Under the pieces are notes generated by a model. That model did not search any database, was not told where the DNA came from, and saw nothing but the letters and a program-made list of their open reading frames with translations. Positions 56,813-64,000 of a DNA stretch of 64,000 nt are shown here, piece after piece. Numbering within the stretch: position 1 is the first letter of the stretch; the number at the start of each line of letters is the position of its first letter. The position numbers and the translations under genes were made by a program. This DNA comes from Mycobacterium neglectum. Lineage in GTDB: Bacteria; Actinomycetota; Actinomycetes; Mycobacteriales; Mycobacteriaceae. The DNA lies in NCBI RefSeq assembly GCF_002591975.1, contig NZ_NVQE01000012.1:62001-126000 (forward strand), given 5' to 3'.

Positions 56813-57406
56813 CTAGCTCACTTTCCGGCCCGTGGGAGCGGAGCCGACCAGCTGGGACACGATGGTCGGGGCGTCGCAGGCGGCACCGCGGTTGTAAGGG
56901 AGCTTCGACAGCAACGTCCCCATCGCGCACGTGTTGGAGAGTGCCGCGAAGGCCAGTCCGCCGCCGACCGCCCCGGCCACCCATTTGAGCTTGGGGGCCG
57001 CGATGCTGCCGAGGATGCTGGAGACCACGATCGACCCGGCAACAAGGCGGACCTGGCGCTCAAGGTCCCATCGTTGGGTGCCCCGGTTTACCGCGAAGCC
57101 GTTGGCCTCCCACGCGGTGATGCCCCCGTCGAGGATGTGCACATTGGACAACCCGGCGTTACGCAGCGTCTCTTCGGCCTGGGCGGCGCGCTGTCCGGAA
57201 CGACAGACCAGCACGACGTCCTCGTCGAGATGCTTGATGATCTCGTCACGGTGCTCGCGCAGCAGATCCAGAGGCACGTTGTAAGCGCCGGCTATGTGGG
57301 CCGTCTCGAACTCCCCCGGCGTGCGGACATCGAGAACCCGGGGTGGCCTGGCCGAACCGAGCAGATCGCGCAGGTACTGCGAATCGATGGTGGCGGTCAT
57401 GGTCAT
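56813..57406 (-). CDS. Rhodanese-DUF2892 sulfurtransferase, membrane-linked
   Basis: 197 residues. The rhodanese domain (about 8-108) has RVLDVRTPGEFETAHIAGA and active-site Cys68 in VLVCRSGQRA. The C-terminal part (about 115-185) is the DUF2892 module with two short hydrophobic helices (VRLVAGSIVVSSILG; WVAGAVGGGLAFAALS). The protein should hold persulfide sulfur at the membrane, next to the TauE exporter. First gene of the minus-strand arm, starting from four CstR boxes shared with the plus-strand arm. Confidence 0.87.
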   Translation of the reverse strand: MTMTATIDSQYLRDLLGSARPPRVLDVRTPGEFETAHIAGAYNVPLDLLREHRDEIIKHLDEDVVLVCRSGQRAAQAEETLRNAGLSNVHILDGGITAWEANGFAVNRGTQRWDLERQVRLVAGSIVVSSILGSIAAPKLKWVAGAVGGGLAFAALSNTCAMGTLLSKLPYNRGAACDAPTIVSQLVGSAPTGRKVS

Positions 57407-57460
57407 GGTTCAGAACGTCCTTTCGACTGGCCGGCGGTGACCTAATCCTCTAGGCGTTAG

Positions 57461-57476
57461 ATACCGCCGGGGGTAT
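57461..57476. promoter_or_regulatory. CstR box 2
   Basis: ATACCG-CCGG-GGGTAT in the divergent gap, nearest the rhodanese gene. One mismatch to ATACCC-N4-GGGTAT. Confidence 0.7.
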
Positions 57477-57496
57477 GTTCAATTAGGATTGTAGCT

Positions 57497-57512
57497 ATAC
57501 CCCCACCGGTAT
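57497..57512. promoter_or_regulatory. CstR box 3
   Basis: ATACCC-CCAC-CGGTAT, one mismatch to the consensus. Its centre lies 36 bases from box 2. Confidence 0.7.
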
Positions 57513-57530
57513 TGTCAAGAGGGGAATGAG

Positions 57531-57546
57531 ATACCCCCCAGGGTAG
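57531..57546. promoter_or_regulatory. CstR box 4
   Basis: ATACCC-CCCA-GGGTAG, one mismatch to the consensus, 18 bases after box 3. Confidence 0.7.
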
Positions 57547-57551
57547 TTGAC

Positions 57552-57567
57552 ATACCCATAGGGGTAT
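57552..57567. promoter_or_regulatory. CstR box 5
   Basis: ATACCC-ATAG-GGGTAT, a perfect match, 44 bases before the ATG of the persulfide-dioxygenase-like gene. It follows TTGACA (57547-57552), so a bound repressor would cover the promoter. Confidence 0.82.
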
Positions 57568-57610
57568 ATGCCAGGATGGCATTGACCAACCGAATGAAAG
57601 GACTGAGGAC

Positions 57611-58990
57611 ATGAAGTTCATCCAGTACTACTTGGATTGTCTGTCGCATGCGTCGTATTTGATCGCTGACGAAACAACAAGGCGCGCAGTGGTTGTCGAT
57701 CCGCAGCGCGATGTGTCCGAGTATCTGGCTGACGCCAAGGAATTGGGCCAGACCATCGAGCTGGTGATCGAGACCCACTTTCACGCCGACTTCCTGTCCG
57801 GTCACCTCGAGCTGGCCAAGGCGACGGGCGCAAAGATCGTCTTCTCCTCGGTCGCCGAGACCGAGTTCGAGTCGATGGGGGTTGCCGACGGCGAGATCTA
57901 CTCGCTGGGTCAGGTGACTTTGGAATTCCGCCACACCCCTGGTCACACTCCGGAGTCTCTGAGCGTCGTGGTCTACGAGCACGCCGACGACGCGGTTCCC
58001 TACGGCGTGCTGACCGGCGATGCGCTGTTCATCGGCGACGTCGGGCGGCCCGACCTGCTGGCCTCGATCGGGTTCACCCGCGAGGAACTGGCCGACAAAC
58101 TCTATGACTCACTGCACAACAAGCTGATGACCCTGCCCGACGCCACCCGGGTGTACCCCGCGCACGGGGCGGGTTCGGCGTGCGGCAAGAACCTGTCCAC
58201 CGACCTGTGGTCCACGATGGGCGATCAGAAGGCCACCAACTACGCGCTGCGCGCCCCGGACAAGGCCACCTTCATGAACCTGGTCACCGAGGGCCAACCG
58301 CCGGCGCCGGGCTACTTCGTCTACGACGCGATCCTCAACCGCAAAGACCGCGAACTGCTCGACGAGACCAAGATGCCGACCGCCATGAGCTACCCACAGG
58401 TGCTCGAGGCAATCGACGGCGGCGCCGTATTGGTCGACGGCCGCACCCCCGAGGAGTTCGCGTTGGGGCACCTGCGGCGCGCGGTCAACATCGGTCTGGA
58501 AGGCCGCTATGCCGAATTCGCCGGCTCGGTGCTGCCGTCAGACGTCGACATCGTGCTGTTCACCGAGCCCGGTCAGGAACTGGAGGGCAAAAATCGGCTC
58601 GCCCGCATCGGTTTCGACCGGGTGATCGGCTACCTCGACAAGCCCTTCGAGGTGATGTTCGAGAATCGCGACGACGTTCAGGTGGCCTCACGACTGACGG
58701 CCAAGGCATTCGACGAACGCACGGCGCAGGTCGCCGGGCTGCAGATCGTCGATGTCCGCAATCCGGGCGAGGTCGAGGCCGGCGCCATCCCCAACGCGAT
58801 CTCGATCCCCTTGGGCCAGTTGCCCGCCCGGCTGGGTGAACTCGATCCCACCGCGCCGACCGTCGTGTACTGCGCTGGAGGCTACCGGTCATCGGTCGCG
58901 GCCAGCCTGCTGCGCCAGCACGGCTTCACCGATGTCAGCGACATCCTGGGCGGCTTCGGCGCCTGGGAAGACGCCACCCAGAACGCCTGA
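57611..58990 (+). CDS. Persulfide dioxygenase-rhodanese fusion (CstB/ETHE1-like)
   Basis: 459 residues. The metallo-beta-lactamase part (1-255) has THFHADFLSGH (His56, His58, Asp60), HTPGHTPES (His112), TGDALFIGDVGRPD (Asp137) and HGAGSACGK. These include the ETHE1-type iron ligands His, His and Asp. Two rhodanese domains follow: the first (about 265-355) lacks the active cysteine, the second (about 370-455) has Cys421 in VVYCAGGYRSS. CstB-type enzymes oxidise persulfides to sulfite or thiosulfate. Directly controlled by the cluster of CstR boxes. Confidence 0.88.
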   Translation: MKFIQYYLDCLSHASYLIADETTRRAVVVDPQRDVSEYLADAKELGQTIELVIETHFHADFLSGHLELAKATGAKIVFSSVAETEFESMGVADGEIYSLGQVTLEFRHTPGHTPESLSVVVYEHADDAVPYGVLTGDALFIGDVGRPDLLASIGFTREELADKLYDSLHNKLMTLPDATRVYPAHGAGSACGKNLSTDLWSTMGDQKATNYALRAPDKATFMNLVTEGQPPAPGYFVYDAILNRKDRELLDETKMPTAMSYPQVLEAIDGGAVLVDGRTPEEFALGHLRRAVNIGLEGRYAEFAGSVLPSDVDIVLFTEPGQELEGKNRLARIGFDRVIGYLDKPFEVMFENRDDVQVASRLTAKAFDERTAQVAGLQIVDVRNPGEVEAGAIPNAISIPLGQLPARLGELDPTAPTVVYCAGGYRSSVAASLLRQHGFTDVSDILGGFGAWEDATQNA

Positions 58991-59011
58991 CCGACAACAG
59001 GAGACACGTAG

Positions 59012-60214
59012 ATGACCACCAAGGCCAAACACCAGATCCTGATCGTCGGCGGCGGAACCGCCGGCATCACTGTCGCGGCGCGGCTGCTTCGCAAGGGCTA
59101 CTCCGATGTCGCAGTCATCGAGCCGTCGAGTGCGCATTACTACCAGCCGCTGTGGACGCTCGTCGGCGGAGGGCAGGCGAAGGCGGCGTCGACAGAGCGC
59201 CCCGAATCGTCGGTGATGCCGAAGGGGGCCACCTGGATCAAGAACGCTGCCAACGCCTTTGATCCGGACAACAACACGGTCATGTGCGCTGATGGGGCGA
59301 GCTACGCCTACGACGTGCTCGTGGTCTGTCCCGGAATCCAGCTCGATTGGCAGAGCACCGAGGGGCTCGAGGACGCTCTTGGCCGCGACGGCGTGTCGTC
59401 GAACTACCGGTTCGACCTGGCGCCGCGCACCTGGGACTTCATCCGCTCCCTGCGGTCGGGCACCGCGGTGTTCACGGTCCCCTCCGGTGCGATCAAATGT
59501 GCCGGGGCTCCGCAGAAGATCGCGTACCTGGCGTCGGACTACTGGCGCACACAGGGCGTGCTGAAGGACATCGACGTCCACCTCGTCATGCCGGGTCCGC
59601 GACCCTTCGGGATCCCGGCAATCGCCGACAGCCTCGATGCGGTCATCGCCGACTACGGCATCACATTGCACAGCAGCTCCGAGGTGACCTCCGTCGACGC
59701 CGCATCGCACAAGGTCGGCATCACCAGCGTCGGCCCAGGTGGTACCGACACGATGCTGCCTTACGACGTGCTGCACGCCGTACCGCGGCAGTCGGCGCCG
59801 GACTGGATCAAGTCCAGTCCGCTGTCGACCGGCGATGCGGTCGGGTACGTCGAGATCGACAAGCACACCATGCAACACGTTCGGTACCCCAACGTCTTCA
59901 GCCTCGGCGACGCCGGTTCGTCGCCGAACTCGAAGACGGGCGCGGCGATCCGCAAGCAGGCACCCGTCGTCGTCGACAACATCGACGCGTTCCTGAGGCG
60001 GCAACCGTTGCGCGCGTCGTACGACGGATACTCGTCGTGCCCGATCGTTACCTCGTCGCACGCGATGCTGCTCGCCGAATTCGACTACGACCTGAACTTG
60101 GAACCGTCGTTCCCGTTGCTCGATCCGACGAAGCCCCACCGGGCGTACTGGTACCTCAAGAAGTACGGTCTGCCCTTCATGTACTGGAACCTCATGCTCA
60201 AGGGCCTGGCCTAG
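59012..60214 (+). CDS. Sulfide:quinone oxidoreductase-like flavoprotein
   Basis: 400 residues. FAD-binding GGGTAGITVAARLL (about 13-26) is followed by YYQPLWTLVGGG. Redox cysteines are Cys163 (AIKCAGAPQK) and Cys343 (SSCPIVTS), matching the two-cysteine type of SQR. LGDAGSSPNSKTGAAIRKQAPVV is the second flavin segment, and the end (AYWYLKKYGLPFMYW) is the membrane-touching helix. It should oxidise sulfide to persulfide and pass electrons to menaquinone, feeding the dioxygenase. 21 bases after the preceding gene. Confidence 0.87.
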   Translation: MTTKAKHQILIVGGGTAGITVAARLLRKGYSDVAVIEPSSAHYYQPLWTLVGGGQAKAASTERPESSVMPKGATWIKNAANAFDPDNNTVMCADGASYAYDVLVVCPGIQLDWQSTEGLEDALGRDGVSSNYRFDLAPRTWDFIRSLRSGTAVFTVPSGAIKCAGAPQKIAYLASDYWRTQGVLKDIDVHLVMPGPRPFGIPAIADSLDAVIADYGITLHSSSEVTSVDAASHKVGITSVGPGGTDTMLPYDVLHAVPRQSAPDWIKSSPLSTGDAVGYVEIDKHTMQHVRYPNVFSLGDAGSSPNSKTGAAIRKQAPVVVDNIDAFLRRQPLRASYDGYSSCPIVTSSHAMLLAEFDYDLNLEPSFPLLDPTKPHRAYWYLKKYGLPFMYWNLMLKGLA

Positions 60215-60260
60215 CAATTCGACTGCGCCCCTTGTAAACACGACAAAGAGAGGGAAAACA

Positions 60261-60623
60261 ATGACAATCAAGAACCTGTCCGGAGCCGACTTCGAGTCCA
60301 CGATCACCGACAACCCGATCGTGTTGATCGACTTCTGGGCCTCCTGGTGCGGACCGTGTCGGGCCTTCGCCCCGGTATTCGACCGCTCGGCGCAGTCGCA
60401 TCCCGACGTGGTGCATGCCAAGGTCGACACCGAAGCGGAGGGGCAATTGGCCGCGGCACTGGAGATCCAGTCGATCCCGACCGTGATGGCCTTCCGTGAC
60501 GGCGTGCTCGTCTACCGCCAGCCCGGCGCCCTGCCTGCAGCCGCCCTCGAGGACCTGATCACCCGGGTCAAGGCGCTCGACATGGCCGAGGTCCACGCCA
60601 AGATCGCCGCGGCGAAGTCCTGA
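60261..60623 (+). CDS. Thioredoxin
   Basis: 120 residues. Active site WCGPC (Cys30, Cys33) and cis-Pro in SIPTVMAF. The C-terminal helix is longer than usual (ALDMAEVHAKIAAAKS). Located between the SQR-like and Cys-rich genes, it probably reduces protein or low-molecular persulfides, or recycles the rhodanese and peroxiredoxin. Confidence 0.88.
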   Translation: MTIKNLSGADFESTITDNPIVLIDFWASWCGPCRAFAPVFDRSAQSHPDVVHAKVDTEAEGQLAAALEIQSIPTVMAFRDGVLVYRQPGALPAAALEDLITRVKALDMAEVHAKIAAAKS

Positions 60624-60648
60624 TCGCATTCACAAGCAAGGAGATCCA

Positions 60649-60828
60649 ATGTGCTACCCCGAGAAGTGCCCCCGCTGCGGAAGGACCGGCTGGGCCGGCT
60701 GCGGTCAACACGTCGACGACGTGATGAGTTCGGTGCCCCCGGCCCAACGATGCACCTGCGACAGCGATTCCGCGCCCGAGCCCAGATCCACCATCACAAG
60801 CACTCCATTTCACCGCCGACAAAGATAG
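60649..60828 (+). CDS. Small Cys-rich CxxCG...WAGCG protein
   Basis: 59 residues. It begins MCYPEKCPRCGRTGWAGCGQ, then HVDDVMSSVPPAQRCTCDSD. Cys7-x2-Cys10 with Cys18 and His21 could bind zinc, and Cys2, Cys35 and Cys37 are free candidates. The ATG has AAGGAG before it (60638-60643). Similar small actinobacterial proteins exist but I know of no function. Its place between thioredoxin and peroxiredoxin in a persulfide operon suggests a sulfur carrier or redox sensor; that is inference only. The last 15 residues look unstructured. Confidence 0.75.
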   Translation: MCYPEKCPRCGRTGWAGCGQHVDDVMSSVPPAQRCTCDSDSAPEPRSTITSTPFHRRQR

Positions 60829-60838
60829 AGGGACCCAC

Positions 60839-61564
60839 ATGACCACCATCGACACCCCCGCCCCCGCAACCACCATGCCGCGCATCGGTGATCCGGCTCC
60901 GGTCTTCACCGCCCAAACCACCCAGGGCGAAATCAACTTCCCCGCCGACTACGCCGGCAAGTGGGTGATCTTGTTCTCCCACCCGGCCGACTTCACGCCG
61001 GTCTGCACCAGCGAATTCATGACGTTCGCCACGATGCAGGAGCAGTTCGCGGCCTACCACACCGAACTCGTCGGCCTGTCGGTCGACGGTCTCTACAGCC
61101 ACATCGCCTGGCTGCGGACCATCAAGGACAAGATCTCCTACCGCGACATGAAGGACGTCGAAGTCACCTTCCCGCTGATCGAGGACGTCTCGATGGAAGT
61201 TGCCCGCAAGTACGGGATGATCATGCCGGGCGAGGATTCGACCAAGGCCGTGCGCGCGGTGTTCGTCATCGACCCCACGGGCACGATCCGCGCCGTCATC
61301 TACTACCCGCTGAGCCTGGGCCGCAACTTCGACGAGTTGCTGCGCGTCATCCAGGCGCTGCAGACAGCCGACCACTTCTCAGTCGCGACACCGGCCGACT
61401 GGCGCCCTGGCGACCGGGTCATCGTGCCGCCTGCCGGCTCGTGTGGCACCGCCAAGGAGCGCATGGACGGCCACGTCAACGGCGTCGAGTGCGAGGACTG
61501 GTTCTTCTGCACCAAGGAGATCTCCGCGCAGGAAGTCGAGGCCGCCATCCGCAATCACCAATAG
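60839..61564 (+). CDS. 1-Cys-type peroxiredoxin (Prx6/AhpC-like)
   Basis: 241 residues. The peroxidatic Cys56 lies in SHPADFTPVCTSEF. The long C-terminal arm (ADWRPGDRVIVPPAGSCGTAKERM) is that of Prx6-type proteins, and extra cysteines near the end (VECEDWFFCTK) may resolve the sulfenic acid. In this operon it may reduce peroxides or protect against oxidised persulfides. The ATG at 60839 is ten bases after the Cys-rich gene. Confidence 0.87.
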   Translation: MTTIDTPAPATTMPRIGDPAPVFTAQTTQGEINFPADYAGKWVILFSHPADFTPVCTSEFMTFATMQEQFAAYHTELVGLSVDGLYSHIAWLRTIKDKISYRDMKDVEVTFPLIEDVSMEVARKYGMIMPGEDSTKAVRAVFVIDPTGTIRAVIYYPLSLGRNFDELLRVIQALQTADHFSVATPADWRPGDRVIVPPAGSCGTAKERMDGHVNGVECEDWFFCTKEISAQEVEAAIRNHQ

Positions 61565-61581
61565 GGCACACTGGACAGTGA

Positions 61582-61597
61582 ATACCCCCATGGGTAA
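61582..61597. promoter_or_regulatory. CstR box 6
   Basis: ATACCC-CCAT-GGGTAA, one mismatch to the island consensus, 31 bases before the DUF302 gene. It suggests a second CstR-controlled promoter inside the plus-strand arm. Confidence 0.75.
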
Positions 61598-61627
61598 TGT
61601 GGGCCAAGTCAGTGAAAGGAGGCGAAC

Positions 61628-62041
61628 ATGGCACTTGCCATATCGACCACACTGCGGGCGTCGTTCGATGACGCAGTAGAGATGACCCGAAAGGCGCTTT
61701 CCGATCAGGGTTTTGGAGTTCTCACCGAGATCGACGTCAAGGCCACGTTGAAGGCGAAGCTGGGCGAAGACATGGAGGACTATCTGATTCTCGGGGCGTG
61801 CAATCCACCACTGGCACACCGCGCCGTCAACGTGGATCGAAAGATCGGGTTGTTGTTGCCATGCAACGTGGTGGTCCGCTCGGATCCCGCCCACGTCGGC
61901 ACCGTGATCGTCGACGCGATGGACCCCCAGATCATGGTTCAGGTGGCCGACGAGCCGGGCCTGCGTGAGGTCGCCGACGACGCGGCCGCAAAGCTGCATG
62001 CCGCGATCGACGCGCTGTCCCAGACGACACCCGCGAAATAG
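61628..62041 (+). CDS. DUF302-family protein
   Basis: 137 residues. VEMTRKALSDQGFGVLTEIDVKATLKAKLGEDMEDYLILGACNPPLAHRAV is the diagnostic first part of DUF302. The conserved Cys near residue 57 (LGACNPP) could bind sulfur or metal. DUF302 genes are often next to sulfur or metal-stress genes, but the function is not known. It has AAGGAGG before its ATG and its own CstR box. Confidence 0.85.
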   Translation: MALAISTTLRASFDDAVEMTRKALSDQGFGVLTEIDVKATLKAKLGEDMEDYLILGACNPPLAHRAVNVDRKIGLLLPCNVVVRSDPAHVGTVIVDAMDPQIMVQVADEPGLREVADDAAAKLHAAIDALSQTTPAK

Positions 62042-62077
62042 TCGGAGCCCCGCCATGTGCGGGCGAAGGTCCAAAAA

Positions 62078-62851
62078 GTGAGCATCGGGATCGCACTCGC
62101 GCTGGGCGCCGTGATCGGTGTGCTCCTGGGCTTGCTCGGCGGCGGCGGATCCATCCTTGCGGTACCGGCACTGGTCTACGTACTGGGTCTTGGTGTCGAA
62201 CATGCGATTCCGATGTCCCTGATAGTGATCGGCATAGCCTCCGCGGTCGGTGCGCTGCCCAAGGTCCGCGCGCACCAGGTGCAGTGGCGACTGGCAGGAA
62301 TCTTCGCGGCTGCCGGCATCCCGGCTACTTTCATCGGTACCGTGATCGGCAAGCACCTGCCGCAGTCGGTCCTACTGATCGGCTTCGCGTCGGTGATGGT
62401 GGTGGCCGGAATCCGGATGCTGCAGGAAACCGGGGACACCGGAACCGCCTGCAGTGTGGGTGACTCCGGAATCAACTGGCGTCGTTGCGCCCCGCGGTCG
62501 ATCCCCGCCGGATTTGTCGTCGGTCTGTTGACAGGGCTGTTCGGTGTCGGCGGCGGATTCCTGATCATCCCGGCATTGGTGCTGATGCTCGGCGTGGAAA
62601 TGCCGATCGCGATCGGCACCTCACTCCTCATCATCGTCGCCAATTCCGCCGCCGGCGTGATCTCCCATCTGGGCGGGGCCGGCATCGACTGGTCGATCAC
62701 CGCCGCGTTCGTCGGCACCGCGATCGTCGGCTCGCTCATCACCGGCCACTACGGCACCAAGCTCGAAACGGCCAGACTCCAGCGCTGGTTCGCCTACCTC
62801 ATCTTCACCGTGGCGGCCTACGTACTGCTGGACACCATCGTTCTTCGCTGA
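62078..62851 (+). CDS. TauE/SafE exporter, second copy
   Basis: 257 residues from the GTG at 62078 (62057 is an alternative). Repeats: LGAVIGVLLGLLGGGGSILAVPALVYV and VGLLTGLFGVGGGFLIIPALVLM, as in the copy at 55931-56806. It lacks that copy's C-terminal extension and has instead a Cys-containing loop (TGTACSVGDSGINWRRC). Two exporters in one island may handle sulfite and thiosulfate separately. Confidence 0.86.
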   Translation: MSIGIALALGAVIGVLLGLLGGGGSILAVPALVYVLGLGVEHAIPMSLIVIGIASAVGALPKVRAHQVQWRLAGIFAAAGIPATFIGTVIGKHLPQSVLLIGFASVMVVAGIRMLQETGDTGTACSVGDSGINWRRCAPRSIPAGFVVGLLTGLFGVGGGFLIIPALVLMLGVEMPIAIGTSLLIIVANSAAGVISHLGGAGIDWSITAAFVGTAIVGSLITGHYGTKLETARLQRWFAYLIFTVAAYVLLDTIVLR

Positions 62852-62871
62852 GACCTCTGGAAGGAGATCCA

Positions 62872-64000
62872 ATGGACATATCCATCATCGAAACCTCTGG
62901 GCTGGGCGACCGCAGCTATTTGGTCGGCCACGGTGGCACCGCCGTCGTCATCGACCCCCAGCGGGACATTGACCGAATCCTGTCGCTGGCCCGGGACCGC
63001 GGGGTGACGATCACTCACGTGGTGGAGACCCATATCCACAATGACTACGTCACCGGCGGATTGGAGTTGGCGCGCACTGTCGGGGCGGAGTACGTGGTTC
63101 CCGCCGGCGACGACGTCGCCTACGACCGCCGGCCGGTTCACGACGGCGATGTCATCGATGCTGGTCCAATTCAGTTGCGGGCCATGCACACTCCAGGCCA
63201 CACTCACCACCACGTCAGTTATGTATTGCGCGACACGACAGGAAACGTCCAAGGCGTGTTCACCGGCGGGTCGATGCTGCACGGCACCACTGGTCGCACC
63301 GACCTGGTCGGCGCCGAACACACCGAAGCGCTGACCCATGCGCAATACAACTCGGTGCGGCGTCTCGCAGACGAGCTGCCAGCCGACACGAGGGTGTTCC
63401 CGACTCATGGCTTCGGCAGCTTCTGTTCCGCCACCCCGGCGAGTGGCGATGACTCCACCATTGCGGACGAACTCGTCACCAACCCGGCGCTGACCCAAGA
63501 CGAGCAGACCTACGTCGCCGAACTGCTCGCCGGACTATCCGACTACCCTGCCTACTACGCGCACATGGGAGTCATCAACAAGGCCGGCCCGCCGCCGGTT
63601 GACCTGTCGCTTCCCATAGCGGTGGATCCCGAAGAACTGCTCACCCGCATCGAGGCTGGAGAGTGGGTTGTCGACCTTCGGAACCGCACGGCGTTCGCCG
63701 CCGGTCATCTCGCCGGCACCCGAGGCTTCGAACTGTCGGAATCCTTCGTCACCTACCTGGGCTGGCTATACAGCTGGGGCGAACCGCTCACCTTGATTGG
63801 TGAGAACACCGACCAGATCGCCGAGGCCAGAAGGCAACTCGTGCGCATCGGTATCGACAAGCTCGACGGAGCAGCGGTCGGGGAAGTCGGCAGCCTCAGC
63901 GCAGGGACCAAGCTGCGCTCCTACCGCGTCGCGTCCTTCACCGACCTCGCCGAGGTCCTCGAATCCGAGGACTTCACCATCCTCGACGTCCGTCAGCAAC
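62872..64000 (+). CDS. Metallo-beta-lactamase/rhodanese protein with altered iron site (3' end cut off)
   Basis: The first 376 residues are in the window. The start has AAGGAG at 62861-62866. The hydrolase-like part keeps THIHND (His54, His56, Asp58) and HTPGH (His110), but the Asp expected in FTGD is Gly133 (FTGGSML). A rhodanese-like domain begins near 260 (WVVDLRNRTAFAAGHLAGT), and a second one begins at the edge (FTILDVRQQ). It is a paralogue of the protein of 57611-58990. Without the Asp ligand it may not be a dioxygenase, or may use another residue. Confidence 0.85.
   Translation, partial: MDISIIETSGLGDRSYLVGHGGTAVVIDPQRDIDRILSLARDRGVTITHVVETHIHNDYVTGGLELARTVGAEYVVPAGDDVAYDRRPVHDGDVIDAGPIQLRAMHTPGHTHHHVSYVLRDTTGNVQGVFTGGSMLHGTTGRTDLVGAEHTEALTHAQYNSVRRLADELPADTRVFPTHGFGSFCSATPASGDDSTIADELVTNPALTQDEQTYVAELLAGLSDYPAYYAHMGVINKAGPPPVDLSLPIAVDPEELLTRIEAGEWVVDLRNRTAFAAGHLAGTRGFELSESFVTYLGWLYSWGEPLTLIGENTDQIAEARRQLVRIGIDKLDGAAVGEVGSLSAGTKLRSYRVASFTDLAEVLESEDFTILDVRQQ

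Overview
The window looks like chromosomal DNA of a fast-growing mycobacterium (Mycolicibacterium type). The signs are high GC with many GTG starts, two MmpL transporters (one with an MmpS partner), a DesA3-like desaturase, mycofactocin-coupled short-chain dehydrogenases, a DevS/DosS-type kinase, sigma-F-type promoters (GTTT-N15/16-GGGTAT), an IdeR-like iron box and an Rv1747-like FHA-ABC exporter. No rRNA, tRNA, CRISPR array, phage or insertion sequence was seen.

Layout. 1-7.8 kb: the end of a secreted esterase gene, a glyoxalase-like protein, an orphan SigF-type sigma factor with its own SigF promoter, two alpha/beta hydrolases, a secreted protein and a solo MmpL. 7.8-9.6 kb: a small membrane protein, PhoU and a YwaF-type membrane protein. 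9.7-14.2 kb: DUF35 protein, cysteine-less thiolase-like protein and a double-length acyl-CoA dehydrogenase, divergent from a TetR gene across a clear palindromic operator. 14.3-19.3 kb: hydrolases, an RsbQ-RsbP-like pair (energy-stress signalling in Bacillus), CsbD behind a SigF-type promoter, and two related stress-type proteins. 19.5-24.2 kb: desaturase, TetR with a ferritin-like diiron protein, OsmC and a luciferase-like oxidoreductase. 24.8-30.6 kb: a secreted protein with an Ala/Glu/Lys tail behind an IdeR-like box, then a tightly coupled operon of CDP-alcohol phosphotransferase, CdsA-like enzyme and FHA-ABC exporter.

30.6-45.2 kb is a catabolic region. It holds a decayed LacI gene, a TetR gene, two mycofactocin-type SDRs, a classical SDR, a TesB thioesterase, an epimerase, two P-loop sulfotransferase-family proteins, a DUF1214-like protein, an amidohydrolase, a Rieske oxygenase, another TetR and a SnoaL-like protein. 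The same long palindrome precedes the first SDR and the thioesterase, which suggests one regulon. 45.3-51.2 kb has an MFS carrier with a nucleoside-type deaminase, and a TetR-mmpS-mmpL group whose operator lies inside the mmpS promoter. 51.3-55.5 kb has SulP, an orphan DevS and an SRPBCC-like protein.

55.6-64 kb is a reactive-sulfur island. It has a CsoR-family repressor with the CstR-type cysteine pair and no copper-site histidine, two TauE/SafE exporters, a rhodanese, two metallo-beta-lactamase/rhodanese proteins, a sulfide:quinone oxidoreductase-like flavoprotein, thioredoxin, a 59-residue Cys-rich protein, a 1-Cys peroxiredoxin and a DUF302 protein. Six 16-bp sites of the form ATACCC-N4-GGGTAT lie at three promoters. 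This resembles an enlarged actinobacterial version of the staphylococcal cst system and is the strongest candidate for an under-described system here. The lipid operon at 26.7-30.6 kb and the RsbQ/RsbP-SigF-CsbD set come next.
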